From contig NZ_DITB01000077.1 of NCBI RefSeq assembly GCF_002422095.1, positions 1 to 36,599 on the forward strand: 36,599 bases of DNA, written 5' to 3'. This DNA is from Flavobacterium sp. UBA6195 (GTDB taxonomy: Bacteria > Bacteroidota > Bacteroidia > Flavobacteriales > Flavobacteriaceae). Each line of letters opens with the position of its first letter. Position 1 is the stretch's first letter. Shown here piece after piece: positions 1 to 7,684 of this stretch. The notes under the pieces are model-generated. The model worked only from the letters and a program-made list of their open reading frames with translations, was not told the DNA's origin and searched no databases. The translations under genes and the position numbers were made by a program.

Positions 1-47
1 ATTTTTTATCGGACATTAATGATTTGAAAACATAAAAATTGAAAATA

Positions 48-542
48 ATGAAAAAGAATATATTTTTATTTGGTGTTATTAGTTCACTATTTTTTATCTC
101 TTGTAAAAAAGACGAGGAAGTAAAACCTGTGGAAGAATCCCAAAAAACTGTGCAACCTTTTTCAGGGGAAGCTTGGTTAAAACAGCGAGTTGGCAATCAA
201 GGACAGCAAGTGCAACCCATACAACAACAAACGCAACAAACCACACAAACGCAAACACAAACAGCGCCAGGAATGAATCCACCACATGGGCAACCAGGTC
301 ATCGTTGTGAAATTCCGGTAGGAGCTCCTTTAAATTCAAAATCAGTAAATCAAAAGCAACCACAAGTAACCACACAAGTTGTTAGTCAAAAAGCAGAGGA
401 AAAACCTGTAATGAAAATTAATTCTGGTAATGGTTCAACAACTATTGAAGGTGTAACTACTCTTCCTGGTATGAACCCTCCTCATGGTCAAGAGGGACAC
501 CGTTGCGACATAGCTGTTGGCGCACCTTTACCTAAACAGTAA
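48..542 (+). CDS. Lipoprotein with two copies of an HGQxGHRC motif
   Basis: Predicted exported lipoprotein of 164 residues, function unknown. The N-terminus is a short Lys-rich start, a hydrophobic stretch and the lipobox FISC with Cys19. A Gln/Thr-rich linker (about 45-72) leads to motif 1 at residues 75-95; motif 2 lies at 141-161 near the C-terminus. Both fit MNPPHGQxGHRCxIxVGAPL, so each supplies two His and one Cys, which could bind a metal or a cofactor; that is inference. I recall this peptide from other small Flavobacteriia proteins but know no assigned function. I chose the ATG at 48; an in-frame TTG at 39 would only add MKI. It is convergent with the next gene across a shared hairpin. 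The gene's promoter lies mostly outside the window. Confidence 0.75.
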   Translation: MKKNIFLFGVISSLFFISCKKDEEVKPVEESQKTVQPFSGEAWLKQRVGNQGQQVQPIQQQTQQTTQTQTQTAPGMNPPHGQPGHRCEIPVGAPLNSKSVNQKQPQVTTQVVSQKAEEKPVMKINSGNGSTTIEGVTTLPGMNPPHGQEGHRCDIAVGAPLPKQ

Positions 543-556
543 TTTAATTAAGTAAA

Positions 557-595
557 TAAAAATCAGTAAACTTAATTTAAGTTTACTGATTTTTA
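557..595. terminator. Bidirectional intrinsic terminator
   Basis: Perfect inverted repeat: left arm 558-573 (AAAAATCAGTAAACTT), short AT loop, right arm 579-594. It is flanked by A-rich sequence on the left and T-rich on the right, so either strand would end in a U tract. It lies between two convergent genes and overlaps the stop codon of the minus-strand one. Confidence 0.8.
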
Positions 596-1045
596 TTTTA
601 AGGGCCGAAGTATATTACTAAAACTAATGATATATTGAAACTTTCCTTTAGTTACTTTTTTCATTATGTAAATATATTTGTGCTTTGCAATTTTTTTAGA
701 TGGAATTACGACCTCTTTTTTGGTGCTGATATCTTTTATATGAACATCAAAATTTCTGTTTACACTCAAATAATTCGCAATTCTACTTTTTAAATTAGTA
801 ATCGGATATTCAGAAAAAATCGCCTTTCGGTTTTGCGAAATGATGATTTTTTCTCCTTTATAAGTTTGCGTTAGTATCAGAATACTTTTGTTAGAATTTG
901 TTGCGCCAACTTCTTTTTGAATATTCTTAATTTCGGCTTCCGATGCACTTCTAAAGTCATCACGGTACACACTTTTTACGGTTGAATTACAACTTTGTAA
1001 TCCGACAGAAGCAATAATAATGGATATAAAAACTAGAATTCTCAT
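593..1045 (-). CDS. Putative lipoprotein, unknown function
   Basis: 150-residue predicted lipoprotein. The N-terminus MRILVFISIIIASVGLQSC is a type II signal peptide with the acylated Cys at residue 19. The mature part is Lys/Ile-rich with alternating hydrophobic residues and no motif I recognise. The ATG is at 1043-1045. It lies downstream of the prolyl oligopeptidase gene on the same strand, but a strong hairpin at 1081-1106 separates them, so it probably has its own promoter or depends on read-through. No convincing TAnnTTTG box was found just upstream. Confidence 0.65.
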   Translation of the reverse strand: MRILVFISIIIASVGLQSCNSTVKSVYRDDFRSASEAEIKNIQKEVGATNSNKSILILTQTYKGEKIIISQNRKAIFSEYPITNLKSRIANYLSVNRNFDVHIKDISTKKEVVIPSKKIAKHKYIYIMKKVTKGKFQYIISFSNILRPLK

Positions 1046-1080
1046 AAATAAAAAACCCGTTTTTTGAAGTTTTATTGCAT

Positions 1081-1106
1081 AAAAAAAGAGCCCGAAGGCT
1101 CTTTTA
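1081..1106 (-). terminator. Terminator after prolyl oligopeptidase gene
   Basis: Hairpin AAAAGAGCC-CGA-AGGCTCTTTT. Read on the minus strand it is followed by a run of seven T, as expected for factor-independent termination of the gene ending at 1124. Confidence 0.8.
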
Positions 1107-1123
1107 TCAGTTTTTTAACTTTT

Positions 1124-3226
1124 CTATTTTAATTCTTTAACACCCATATTGTAAAGTGTAAATACTTGCATGTCCACATTTTCTTGAATAGTAGCCGCAA
1201 CCGATTTTCCAGCTCCGTGACCCGCATTTACATCAATTCGAATTAAAACGGGGTTATCTCCCGCTTGTTTCGCTTGCAATTCTGCAGCAAATTTGAAACT
1301 GTGTGCTGGAACAACACGGTCATCATGATCGCCAGTAGTCACCATAGTTGCTGGATATTTTGTACCCGCTTTTACATTATGAACTGGCGAATAACCTTTG
1401 ATATATTCAAACATTTCTTTGCTTTGTTCCGATGTTCCATAATCGTAAGCCCAACCTGCTCCTGCGGTAAAAGTATGGTAACGCAACATATCTAAAACTC
1501 CCACTGCTGGTAACGCTACTTTTACTAAATCAGGTCGTTGTGTCATTACCGCACCAACTAATAAACCTCCGTTTGAACCACCTTTAATCGCTAAATAATC
1601 AGATGAAGTATATTTTTCTTTGATTAGATATTCAGCTGCCGCAATGAAATCATCAAAAACGTTTTGCTTTTTCAATTGTGTTCCGGCATCGTGCCATTTT
1701 TTACCGTATTCTCCACCTCCGCGTAAATTCGCAACAGCGTAAACGCCTCCGTTTTCTAACCAAACCGCGTTTGCAATACTAAATGATGGGGTCAAACTAA
1801 CATTAAATCCACCGTAGCCATAAAGTACTGTTGGGTTTTTTCTGTTTAATTTTGTTCCTTTTTTATAAGTGATAATCATTGGAACTTTTGTGCCATCTTT
1901 TGAAGTATAAAACACTTGTTTTGATTCGTAATCTGCTGAATTAAAATCTACTTTAGGTTTTTGATATACTTCTGATTTTCCTGTTTTTGGATCAAAAGCA
2001 TATGTAGTTCCTGGGGTTACATAATTTGTAAACGAAAAATATAAAGTTGTTTCCTTTTCTTTTCCACCAAAACCTCCAGCAGTTCCCACGCCTGGTAATT
2101 GAATATCACGAACTAATTTTCCGTTATAATCGTATTGTTTAATGAAAGACACTGCATCTTTCATATAACTTGCAAAAATATAACCGCTTCCTGTGTTTGG
2201 CGACAACACATTCTCAGTTTCTGGAATACAATCTTTCCAGTTTTCTTTTTCCGGATTTGATAAATCAAAAGTCACCACGCGTTTGTTTGGTGCTTTGTAA
2301 TTCGTTACCAAATAAACTTTTGACCCTTTGTTATCTAAAACATCATTGTCGTTTTCGTAATTGTCAATTAGCGTTACGATTTTAGCATCAGGTATTGATA
2401 AATCCAAGTAATATAATTCATTTCCAGAAGTAGAATTCGCAGCAGAAATAAACAAATATTTCTCATCTTCCGAAACATAACCACCAACATATCTTCTTTT
2501 TACATCGCCACCAAAAATTAATTTATCAGTTTTTTGCGAAGTATTTAATTTGTGATAATACAATTTGTGTTGGTCGGTTTTTGCTGATAATTCGCTTCCA
2601 ACGGGTTTGTCATAGCTTGAATAATAGAAACCTTCATTTTTGTACCAAGAAACGCCACTGAATTTCACATCCACAATTGTATCGCCGATGATTTTCTTAG
2701 TTTTAGCTTCCATTACAATCACTTTTCTCCAATCGCTTCCGCCTTCTGAAATAGCATAAGCAACTAAGCTTCCGTCTTTTGAAAAGTTAATTCCGCCTAA
2801 CGAAGTTGTTCCATCTTTTGAAAAGGTATTTGGATCTAAAAAGATTTCTTCTTTACCGACTTTATCTTTTCGGTACAAAACCGATTGATTTTGAAGTCCG
2901 TTGTTTTTGTAGTAATATGTATAATCACCTTCTTTGAATGGAGCCGAAATTTTTTCGTAATTCCACAATTGTTCCATTCTAGATTTAAGCTGATTTCTAT
3001 ATGGAATTTGTTCTAAATAACCATAGGTTACCACATTTTGTGCTTTTACCCAAGCTTCTGTTTCAGTACTTCTGTCGTCTTCTAACCAACGATAATAATC
3101 GTTAATTTGTTCACCAAAATAAGTGTCAACATGGTCAATTCTTTTTGTTTCAGGATAATTGATTTTTGTTTGTGCGTTCATAACAAGTGTACAAACAATA
3201 GCGGATACTGTTATTGTTCTTTTCAT
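1124..3226 (-). CDS. Prolyl oligopeptidase (S9A), secreted
   Basis: Prolyl endopeptidase of 700 residues that cuts after proline in small peptides. Residues 1-19 form a signal peptide ending NAQ, so it is exported to the periplasm. The N-terminal half is the seven-bladed propeller domain (for example SWYKNEGFYYSSYD); the C-terminal third is the alpha/beta hydrolase domain. The triad is visible: Ser551 in GGSNGGL, Asp636 in DHDDRVVP and His670 in NAGHGAGKS, very close to the spacing in mammalian POP (554/641/680). Length matches family S9A. A -7 box TATCTTTG lies 21 bp upstream of the start and a terminator follows, so it appears monocistronic. A second, shorter S9 peptidase lies at 26389-28290. 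Confidence 0.95.
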   Translation of the reverse strand: MKRTITVSAIVCTLVMNAQTKINYPETKRIDHVDTYFGEQINDYYRWLEDDRSTETEAWVKAQNVVTYGYLEQIPYRNQLKSRMEQLWNYEKISAPFKEGDYTYYYKNNGLQNQSVLYRKDKVGKEEIFLDPNTFSKDGTTSLGGINFSKDGSLVAYAISEGGSDWRKVIVMEAKTKKIIGDTIVDVKFSGVSWYKNEGFYYSSYDKPVGSELSAKTDQHKLYYHKLNTSQKTDKLIFGGDVKRRYVGGYVSEDEKYLFISAANSTSGNELYYLDLSIPDAKIVTLIDNYENDNDVLDNKGSKVYLVTNYKAPNKRVVTFDLSNPEKENWKDCIPETENVLSPNTGSGYIFASYMKDAVSFIKQYDYNGKLVRDIQLPGVGTAGGFGGKEKETTLYFSFTNYVTPGTTYAFDPKTGKSEVYQKPKVDFNSADYESKQVFYTSKDGTKVPMIITYKKGTKLNRKNPTVLYGYGGFNVSLTPSFSIANAVWLENGGVYAVANLRGGGEYGKKWHDAGTQLKKQNVFDDFIAAAEYLIKEKYTSSDYLAIKGGSNGGLLVGAVMTQRPDLVKVALPAVGVLDMLRYHTFTAGAGWAYDYGTSEQSKEMFEYIKGYSPVHNVKAGTKYPATMVTTGDHDDRVVPAHSFKFAAELQAKQAGDNPVLIRIDVNAGHGAGKSVAATIQENVDMQVFTLYNMGVKELK

Positions 3227-3246
3227 ATTGGGTTAGTTGATTAAAA

Positions 3247-3254
3247 CAAAGATA
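3247..3254 (-). promoter_or_regulatory. Promoter -7 box of the S9A peptidase gene
   Basis: TATCTTTG on the minus strand fits the Bacteroidota -7 consensus TAnnTTTG exactly and lies 20 bp before the ATG. No TTG sits at the usual 17-23 bp spacing. Confidence 0.5.
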
Positions 3255-3281
3255 TTCAAATGAATTGTAAAGAGTTGTTAA

Positions 3282-5483
3282 TTATAAATCAAAATTTAAA
3301 CTCAGAATTATATTTCGTCCCATATTGTTAATTCCGTCTGTTTTTAATCTAGATAAGTGATTCGTATACATTTTGTCTAAAAGATTATTAGCGTTTAAAT
3401 TTACATTAAAAGCGGTTTTACCCAATGTTACTTTTCCGCCAACAGCAAAATTAATCAACAAGTAGTCTGGCGTTCTAGTCTCAAATTCGTTGATATTGTT
3501 TTGTTTGAAAGTATAATTGAAGAAATAGGATAGATAAGCGTTTTTGAAATATTTAAACGATTCAAATTCCATACGAATGTTGTTTTTCCATTGATTCGCT
3601 GGGATTAATGGTAAATAATTGTCGTTTTGTTTTCCTGTAACACTTTCAAAACTACTGGTAAAATGTAACCAATCATACGGATGTGGATGAAAGTGAATTC
3701 CTGCTTCTCCACCAAATAAATAGGCGTTGTTTTGCACATAATTGTACACGTCATTTCCGTCAATTTCGGCACCTGTTGGCGTAATGTAAATGTAATTGTT
3801 TACGTGATTGTAAAATCCGTTTATGAACCATTCAAAGTGTTCGCTTTTGTATTCCAAATTCAAATCCACTTGAAAATTTTGTTCGTTTTTTAATTCAGAA
3901 TTTCCAATTTCATAACGATTACTTCCTTCGTGAACGCCATTTGAAGTTAATTCGGATAAATTCGGAGCTCTAAATCCAGAAGCAATATTAATTCGGGTTG
4001 AAATATAACTTGATAAATTGGTTTTGTAACCTATAGAAGCGTTGAAACTGTTGAAGTGTTTATCAATGGCTTTAAAATAACCTTCTTCGCCTTCAATTCC
4101 GTGAGTGGAAGTGTTGATTCTCCTGTTGTCATAACGAATTCCCGCTTGTAGAATGTTCGAGTTCCAAGTGTAATTGGTTGTAGCAAAAGCACCAAAATCT
4201 TTCACATTTGCATCTGGAATTAATAATTCTTCCCCGAAATTGGTGTTGGTTTGGTCAATTCCTTGAATTCCAATGATGCTTTCCCAACGACTCATTTTTG
4301 GAAGATAATATTTCACATTGTAACTCGCGGTTTTCAATTTCATAGATAATGCAATTTCATTGGGCGCTTCTAATTCTTTTCGGTCGTTTAATGAGTAACC
4401 AAAATCACCTTCTAATTTTGAATTTTTGAAATACACTTTTTGATTTAAACTCAATACATGATTATCGACTTCTTGTTTTGGATATAGCGGATTTCTGAAT
4501 CCTGAATTTTCTAAACCTTCTTCAGGTAAACCCAAGTTTAAGTTGTTGTAATTGTATCTAAAATCGGTTGAAAATTTAGAGTTTGAATACCCAATTCCCG
4601 ATTTAAAATCTTTCTCAATAAAACGTGTATTGATGATTCTGTCACTACTCGGAACTTTGTAATCGGCATTCGATGTGTAATTTCCTCTAACCAAAAACTT
4701 AAAATTCGATGGCGATGCTTTAAACCCGAAAGTTGTTGAAGTTCCTTGTGTATTAGTAAAATATTTTTGTTCAAAATCAGCGGATTTTTGTTGAAAAGAA
4801 GCATATTTCTCCGGATTAAAATACACAACGCCACCCAAAGCATCCGAACCATACAACAACGAAGCTGGTCCTTTAATAACTTCGACACTTTCAATTCCAG
4901 CTGCATTTAATCCTAATCCGTGTTCTTCGCCAAATTGCTGATTTTCCATACGAACACCTTGCGAATACACCAAGACACGATTCCCGCTCAAACCACGAAT
5001 TACAGGTTTTCCAATCGAATTTCCTGTTGAAATCTGAGAAACTCCAGGAATGGTTGCAATTCCATCAATAAGCGAAGTTGCGCCATTTTCTTTTAATGTT
5101 TTTACTGATGCGTGCTCCACTTTCATCACATTTTGCGATTGTATTTTGTTGTATAAAGTAGAAATAATGACTTCATCTAAATGTTGTTCTTTTTCGGATA
5201 GAATTACATTTAATTTAATTTCGGTGCCATTATTCGTAACGATTTCACTCTTGGTTTCGTAACCCGATAAATGAAAAATAACTCTATTTGTTCCTTTTGG
5301 TAACGATGAAAATTGATAAAATCCGTTTTCGTCGGTTGTGGTTTCCGAATTATTTTCTTCGATATGAACGATAACGCCAGATAATTTTTGGTTGTTGGTA
5401 TCTGTAACATAACCGCTAATTTTAAATTGAGAAAAGCCTACTATCGATGACAATAGCAGTAGTGTATTGAAAAGATATTTCAT
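3282..5483 (-). CDS. TonB-dependent receptor, probable metal uptake
   Basis: Outer-membrane receptor of 733 residues. Order: signal peptide (1-18, ending GFS), a carboxypeptidase-regulatory-like beta-sandwich domain (about 20-105; DENGFYQFSSLPKG), a plug domain (about 110-225; VIRGLSGNRVLVYSQGVR and ESVEVIKGPASLLYGSDALGG), then a 22-stranded barrel to the C-terminal Phe-Asp-Leu. The substrate cannot be read directly. An exposed-type segment with HFHPHPYDW and the adjacent His/Cys-rich small gene upstream suggest copper or zinc rather than a siderophore; this is inference. It has no SusD partner, which argues against glycan import. The gap to the upstream gene is about 100 bp, so cotranscription is possible. 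Confidence 0.9.
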   Translation of the reverse strand: MKYLFNTLLLLSSIVGFSQFKISGYVTDTNNQKLSGVIVHIEENNSETTTDENGFYQFSSLPKGTNRVIFHLSGYETKSEIVTNNGTEIKLNVILSEKEQHLDEVIISTLYNKIQSQNVMKVEHASVKTLKENGATSLIDGIATIPGVSQISTGNSIGKPVIRGLSGNRVLVYSQGVRMENQQFGEEHGLGLNAAGIESVEVIKGPASLLYGSDALGGVVYFNPEKYASFQQKSADFEQKYFTNTQGTSTTFGFKASPSNFKFLVRGNYTSNADYKVPSSDRIINTRFIEKDFKSGIGYSNSKFSTDFRYNYNNLNLGLPEEGLENSGFRNPLYPKQEVDNHVLSLNQKVYFKNSKLEGDFGYSLNDRKELEAPNEIALSMKLKTASYNVKYYLPKMSRWESIIGIQGIDQTNTNFGEELLIPDANVKDFGAFATTNYTWNSNILQAGIRYDNRRINTSTHGIEGEEGYFKAIDKHFNSFNASIGYKTNLSSYISTRINIASGFRAPNLSELTSNGVHEGSNRYEIGNSELKNEQNFQVDLNLEYKSEHFEWFINGFYNHVNNYIYITPTGAEIDGNDVYNYVQNNAYLFGGEAGIHFHPHPYDWLHFTSSFESVTGKQNDNYLPLIPANQWKNNIRMEFESFKYFKNAYLSYFFNYTFKQNNINEFETRTPDYLLINFAVGGKVTLGKTAFNVNLNANNLLDKMYTNHLSRLKTDGINNMGRNIILSLNFDL

Positions 5484-5584
5484 TTTTTAATTTGTTTTTA
5501 TTTGATAAATAATACAGCAAAGTGTTGTAAATCATTTTGATATACAGCAGAAGAAGCCTTGTTTAGAAAACAAAGCGAAATTAT

Positions 5585-5935
5585 TTAAGCAATAAAAACA
5601 GGCGGACCGCGAAGATGAAAAGAATTTCCTTCATTCGTAATGCAAGATTCATTACTATTGAATTGATATGGAATTTCGTAAAACGAAGGAATAAAATCAA
5701 ATTGGAAAACTTCTGGTAAAAGGAAGGCCGCAAATTTGAAATCACAAATCGGACAGTCATCACTTTCGGTAAACGTTTTTTCTGAAGTTTTAAAAGTCAA
5801 ATGATGCGAATCGTCACAACATTCCGATTTTACATGATGGTCGTGCGAAAAAGTGTGAATAGATTGATAACTTACAGCAAATAATACTGCAAGCATCAAA
5901 AACAAATTCATATGTAATAATTTCTTTTTCACCAT
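5585..5935 (-). CDS. Small His/Cys-rich exported protein, DUF2946-like
   Basis: About 116 residues. The N-terminus MVKKKLLHMNLFLMLAVLFA is a signal peptide or single membrane segment. It is followed by an H/C-rich patch (FSHDHHVKSECCDDSHH), then DDCPICDF with a CxxC pair, and a C-terminus ending RGPPVFIA. The CPxC centre plus a terminal RGPP resembles DUF2946 proteins, which are often encoded beside copper-type TonB receptors; here a TonB receptor gene follows directly. A metal-binding accessory role is therefore likely but unproven. Start: a GTG at 5938 and ATGs at 5935 and 5911 are all in frame; 5935 gives the best charged signal peptide. A TATATTTG box at 5938-5945 is too close to the 5935 ATG to be its normal promoter and would fit the 5911 start better. 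Confidence 0.7.
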   Translation of the reverse strand: MVKKKLLHMNLFLMLAVLFAVSYQSIHTFSHDHHVKSECCDDSHHLTFKTSEKTFTESDDCPICDFKFAAFLLPEVFQFDFIPSFYEIPYQFNSNESCITNEGNSFHLRGPPVFIA

Positions 5936-5972
5936 CACAAATATACTGCTTTTAGGACAAAGCCAAAAAACA

Positions 5973-6028
5973 AACCACGAATTAACGATTTTTTAAGTTT
6001 TGATGACTTATTTCGCTAGTTCGTGGTT
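5973..6028. repeat. Imperfect inverted repeat (CGTGG hairpin)
   Basis: AACCACGAA at 5973-5981 pairs with TTCGTGGTT at 6020-6028, and pairing continues imperfectly inward for about 7 bp. It lies in the gap between divergent small gene and asd tail, next to a second hairpin of related base content. Probably a non-coding dispersed element. Confidence 0.6.
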
Positions 6029-6037
6029 ATTTTTTTT

Positions 6038-6086
6038 GCCACGGATTAAAGGATTCAAAAGGATTAAATCCGTGTTAATCTGTGGC
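6038..6086. repeat. Dispersed hairpin repeat, copy 1 (GCCACGGATT family)
   Basis: GCCACGGATTA at 6038-6048 pairs with TAATCTGTGGC at 6076-6086, one mismatch. Internal GGATT units repeat (AAAGGATTCAAAAGGATTAA). A second element with the same ends lies at 14171-14228, also in a 3' gap. It sits just past the asd stop codon. Confidence 0.65.
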
Positions 6087-6091
6087 TAAAA

Positions 6092-7081
6092 TTATACTAA
6101 ATTATTTTCAACCAAATATTCCGCAATTTGAATTGTGTTTGTTGCTGCTCCTTTTCTTAAGTTATCGGCAACAATCCACATGTTGATGGTGTTCGGTTGG
6201 CTTTCATCTCTTCTAATTCTACCAACAAAAACATCATCTTTTCCTTGTGCGTAAATTGGCATTGGATAAGTAAACGTATCTAAATTATCTTGAACTGTTA
6301 CACCTGGCGTGTTGTGTAAAATTTGACGCACTTCGTTTACATCAAAATCATTCTCAAACTGAACGTTTACCGCTTCACTGTGTCCGCCAACGACTGGAAT
6401 ACGAATCGCAGTTGCAGTAACCGCAATAGTTTTGTCGTTTAAGATTTTTTGCGTTTCGCGCACCAATTTCATTTCTTCTTTGGTGTAACCGTTTGCTTCA
6501 AAACTATCACATTGAGGAATTGCATTTCTATGAATTGGATATTTATACGCCATTTCATCTTGAATTCCTGCATATTCGTTTTCTAATTGACGCACGGCTT
6601 TAACTCCAGTTCCAGTAATGGATTGATAAGTTGAAACAACAATACGTTTGATATCATATTTGGTATGTAAAGGCGCTAAAGCCATTACCATTTGAATCGT
6701 AGAACAGTTTGGATTCGCAATAATTTTGTCTTCCTTAGTTAAAACCGAAGCATTGATTTCTGGAACTACTAATTTTTTTGTAGCATCCATACGCCAAGCA
6801 GAAGAATTATCGATTACTGTTGTTCCTGCAGCGGCAAATTTTGGAGCCCACTCTAAAGAAGTTTCTCCACCTGCCGAAAACAAAGCAATCTCAGGTTTCA
6901 TATCTACAGCGGTTTGTAAACCTACTACTTTATAGGTGTTACCTTTCCATTCGATTTCTTTTCCTACTGATTTTTCAGAAGCAACTGGAATTAACTCCGT
7001 TACAGGGAAATTACGTTCTGCTAATACTTGAAGCATTATTTCGCCTACCATTCCGGTAGCGCCAACTACGGCTACTCTCAT
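6092..7081 (-). CDS. asd: Aspartate-semialdehyde dehydrogenase
   Basis: 329 residues. Reduces L-aspartyl phosphate to aspartate semialdehyde with NADPH, the branch point to lysine/diaminopimelate, threonine and methionine; cytoplasmic. The NADP-binding motif GATGMVG is at residues 7-13 and the catalytic Cys126 in NPNCSTIQ. Other family blocks are GGETSLEWAP and GHSEAVNV. The ATG at 7079-7081 gives the standard length and begins MRVAVVGATG; the longer reading from 7174 adds 31 unconserved residues that include its own promoter, so I rejected it. The gene has its own promoter (7103-7134) and stands downstream of mscL, separated by a terminator. Confidence 0.96.
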   Translation of the reverse strand: MRVAVVGATGMVGEIMLQVLAERNFPVTELIPVASEKSVGKEIEWKGNTYKVVGLQTAVDMKPEIALFSAGGETSLEWAPKFAAAGTTVIDNSSAWRMDATKKLVVPEINASVLTKEDKIIANPNCSTIQMVMALAPLHTKYDIKRIVVSTYQSITGTGVKAVRQLENEYAGIQDEMAYKYPIHRNAIPQCDSFEANGYTKEEMKLVRETQKILNDKTIAVTATAIRIPVVGGHSEAVNVQFENDFDVNEVRQILHNTPGVTVQDNLDTFTYPMPIYAQGKDDVFVGRIRRDESQPNTINMWIVADNLRKGAATNTIQIAEYLVENNLV

Positions 7082-7102
7082 TGTGTGTGTTATTTTATGA
7101 TG

Positions 7103-7134
7103 CAAAAATATAGAATATTCAAATGACTTAGCAA
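7103..7134 (-). promoter_or_regulatory. Promoter of asd
   Basis: On the minus strand TTG (7132-7134), 21-bp spacer, TATTTTTG (7103-7110), matching the Flavobacterium pattern TTG-N17-23-TAnnTTTG. The start codon follows 21 bp after the box. Confidence 0.65.
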
Positions 7135-7181
7135 ATATTGATGAAATTATAACAAAAGTTTTGAATTGTAACAAGTTTCTA

Positions 7182-7208
7182 AAAAAATACCCCGACGAAT
7201 CGGGGTTT
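7182..7208 (-). terminator. Terminator after mscL
   Basis: GC-rich stem ACCCCGA-CGAA-TCGGGGT (7189-7206). On the minus strand it is followed by ATTTTTTT, as expected after mscL, which ends at 7239. Confidence 0.85.
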
Positions 7209-7238
7209 AGTTTAGCATATATAATGTAGCGGTATCGA

Positions 7239-7616
7239 CTATTTTTTTAATAAGTCTCTAATTTCAGCTAACAATTGCTCTTGTGTTGGGCCTGCTGGAG
7301 CCGCTGGAGCTGCTTCTTCTTTTTTCTTCATGCTGTTAATTGCTTTAACCATTAAGAAAATAACAAAAGCAATTACTAAGAAGCTAATTACAGCTGCTAA
7401 AAATTTACCATATAAAATTCCGCCATCTGTTTTTAATCCGGCTAAATCTTCTACTTGAGCTGCTTTTAATGCTGGGTTTAATAATGCAGGAGTTATTACA
7501 TCAGATACTAATGAGCTAACGATAGCTCCAAAAGCACTTCCAATAATTACTCCAACTGCCAAATCCATTGCATTACCTTTTGCAATAAAATCTTTAAATT
7601 CTGAAATCATTCCCAT
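7239..7616 (-). CDS. mscL: Large-conductance mechanosensitive channel
   Basis: 125 residues. Homopentameric inner-membrane channel that opens under membrane tension to release solutes on osmotic downshock. The N-terminal helix FKDFIAKGNAMDLAVGVIIG leads into TM1 with the Gly/Ala-rich pore face (GSAFGAIVSSLVSD), a periplasmic loop, TM2 (FLAAVISFLVIAFVIFLMV), and the charged cytoplasmic helix (MKKKEEAAPAAPAGPTQEQLLAEIRDLL). Length is slightly below the 136 of E. coli. An alternative start two codons in (MISEF) is possible. Transcribed alone, closed by a strong terminator. Confidence 0.96.
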   Translation of the reverse strand: MGMISEFKDFIAKGNAMDLAVGVIIGSAFGAIVSSLVSDVITPALLNPALKAAQVEDLAGLKTDGGILYGKFLAAVISFLVIAFVIFLMVKAINSMKKKEEAAPAAPAGPTQEQLLAEIRDLLKK

Positions 7617-7684
7617 AGGTCTTAAATTTTTAGGGTTAATTTATGTTTTTATACTTACGAATATACAAAATTTAAAATAAAATG

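Noticed and set aside
7082..7174. Longer start of asd adding 31 residues
   Set aside because: The added part is not conserved and contains the TTG-N21-TATTTTTG promoter; the ATG at 7081 gives the family N-terminus.
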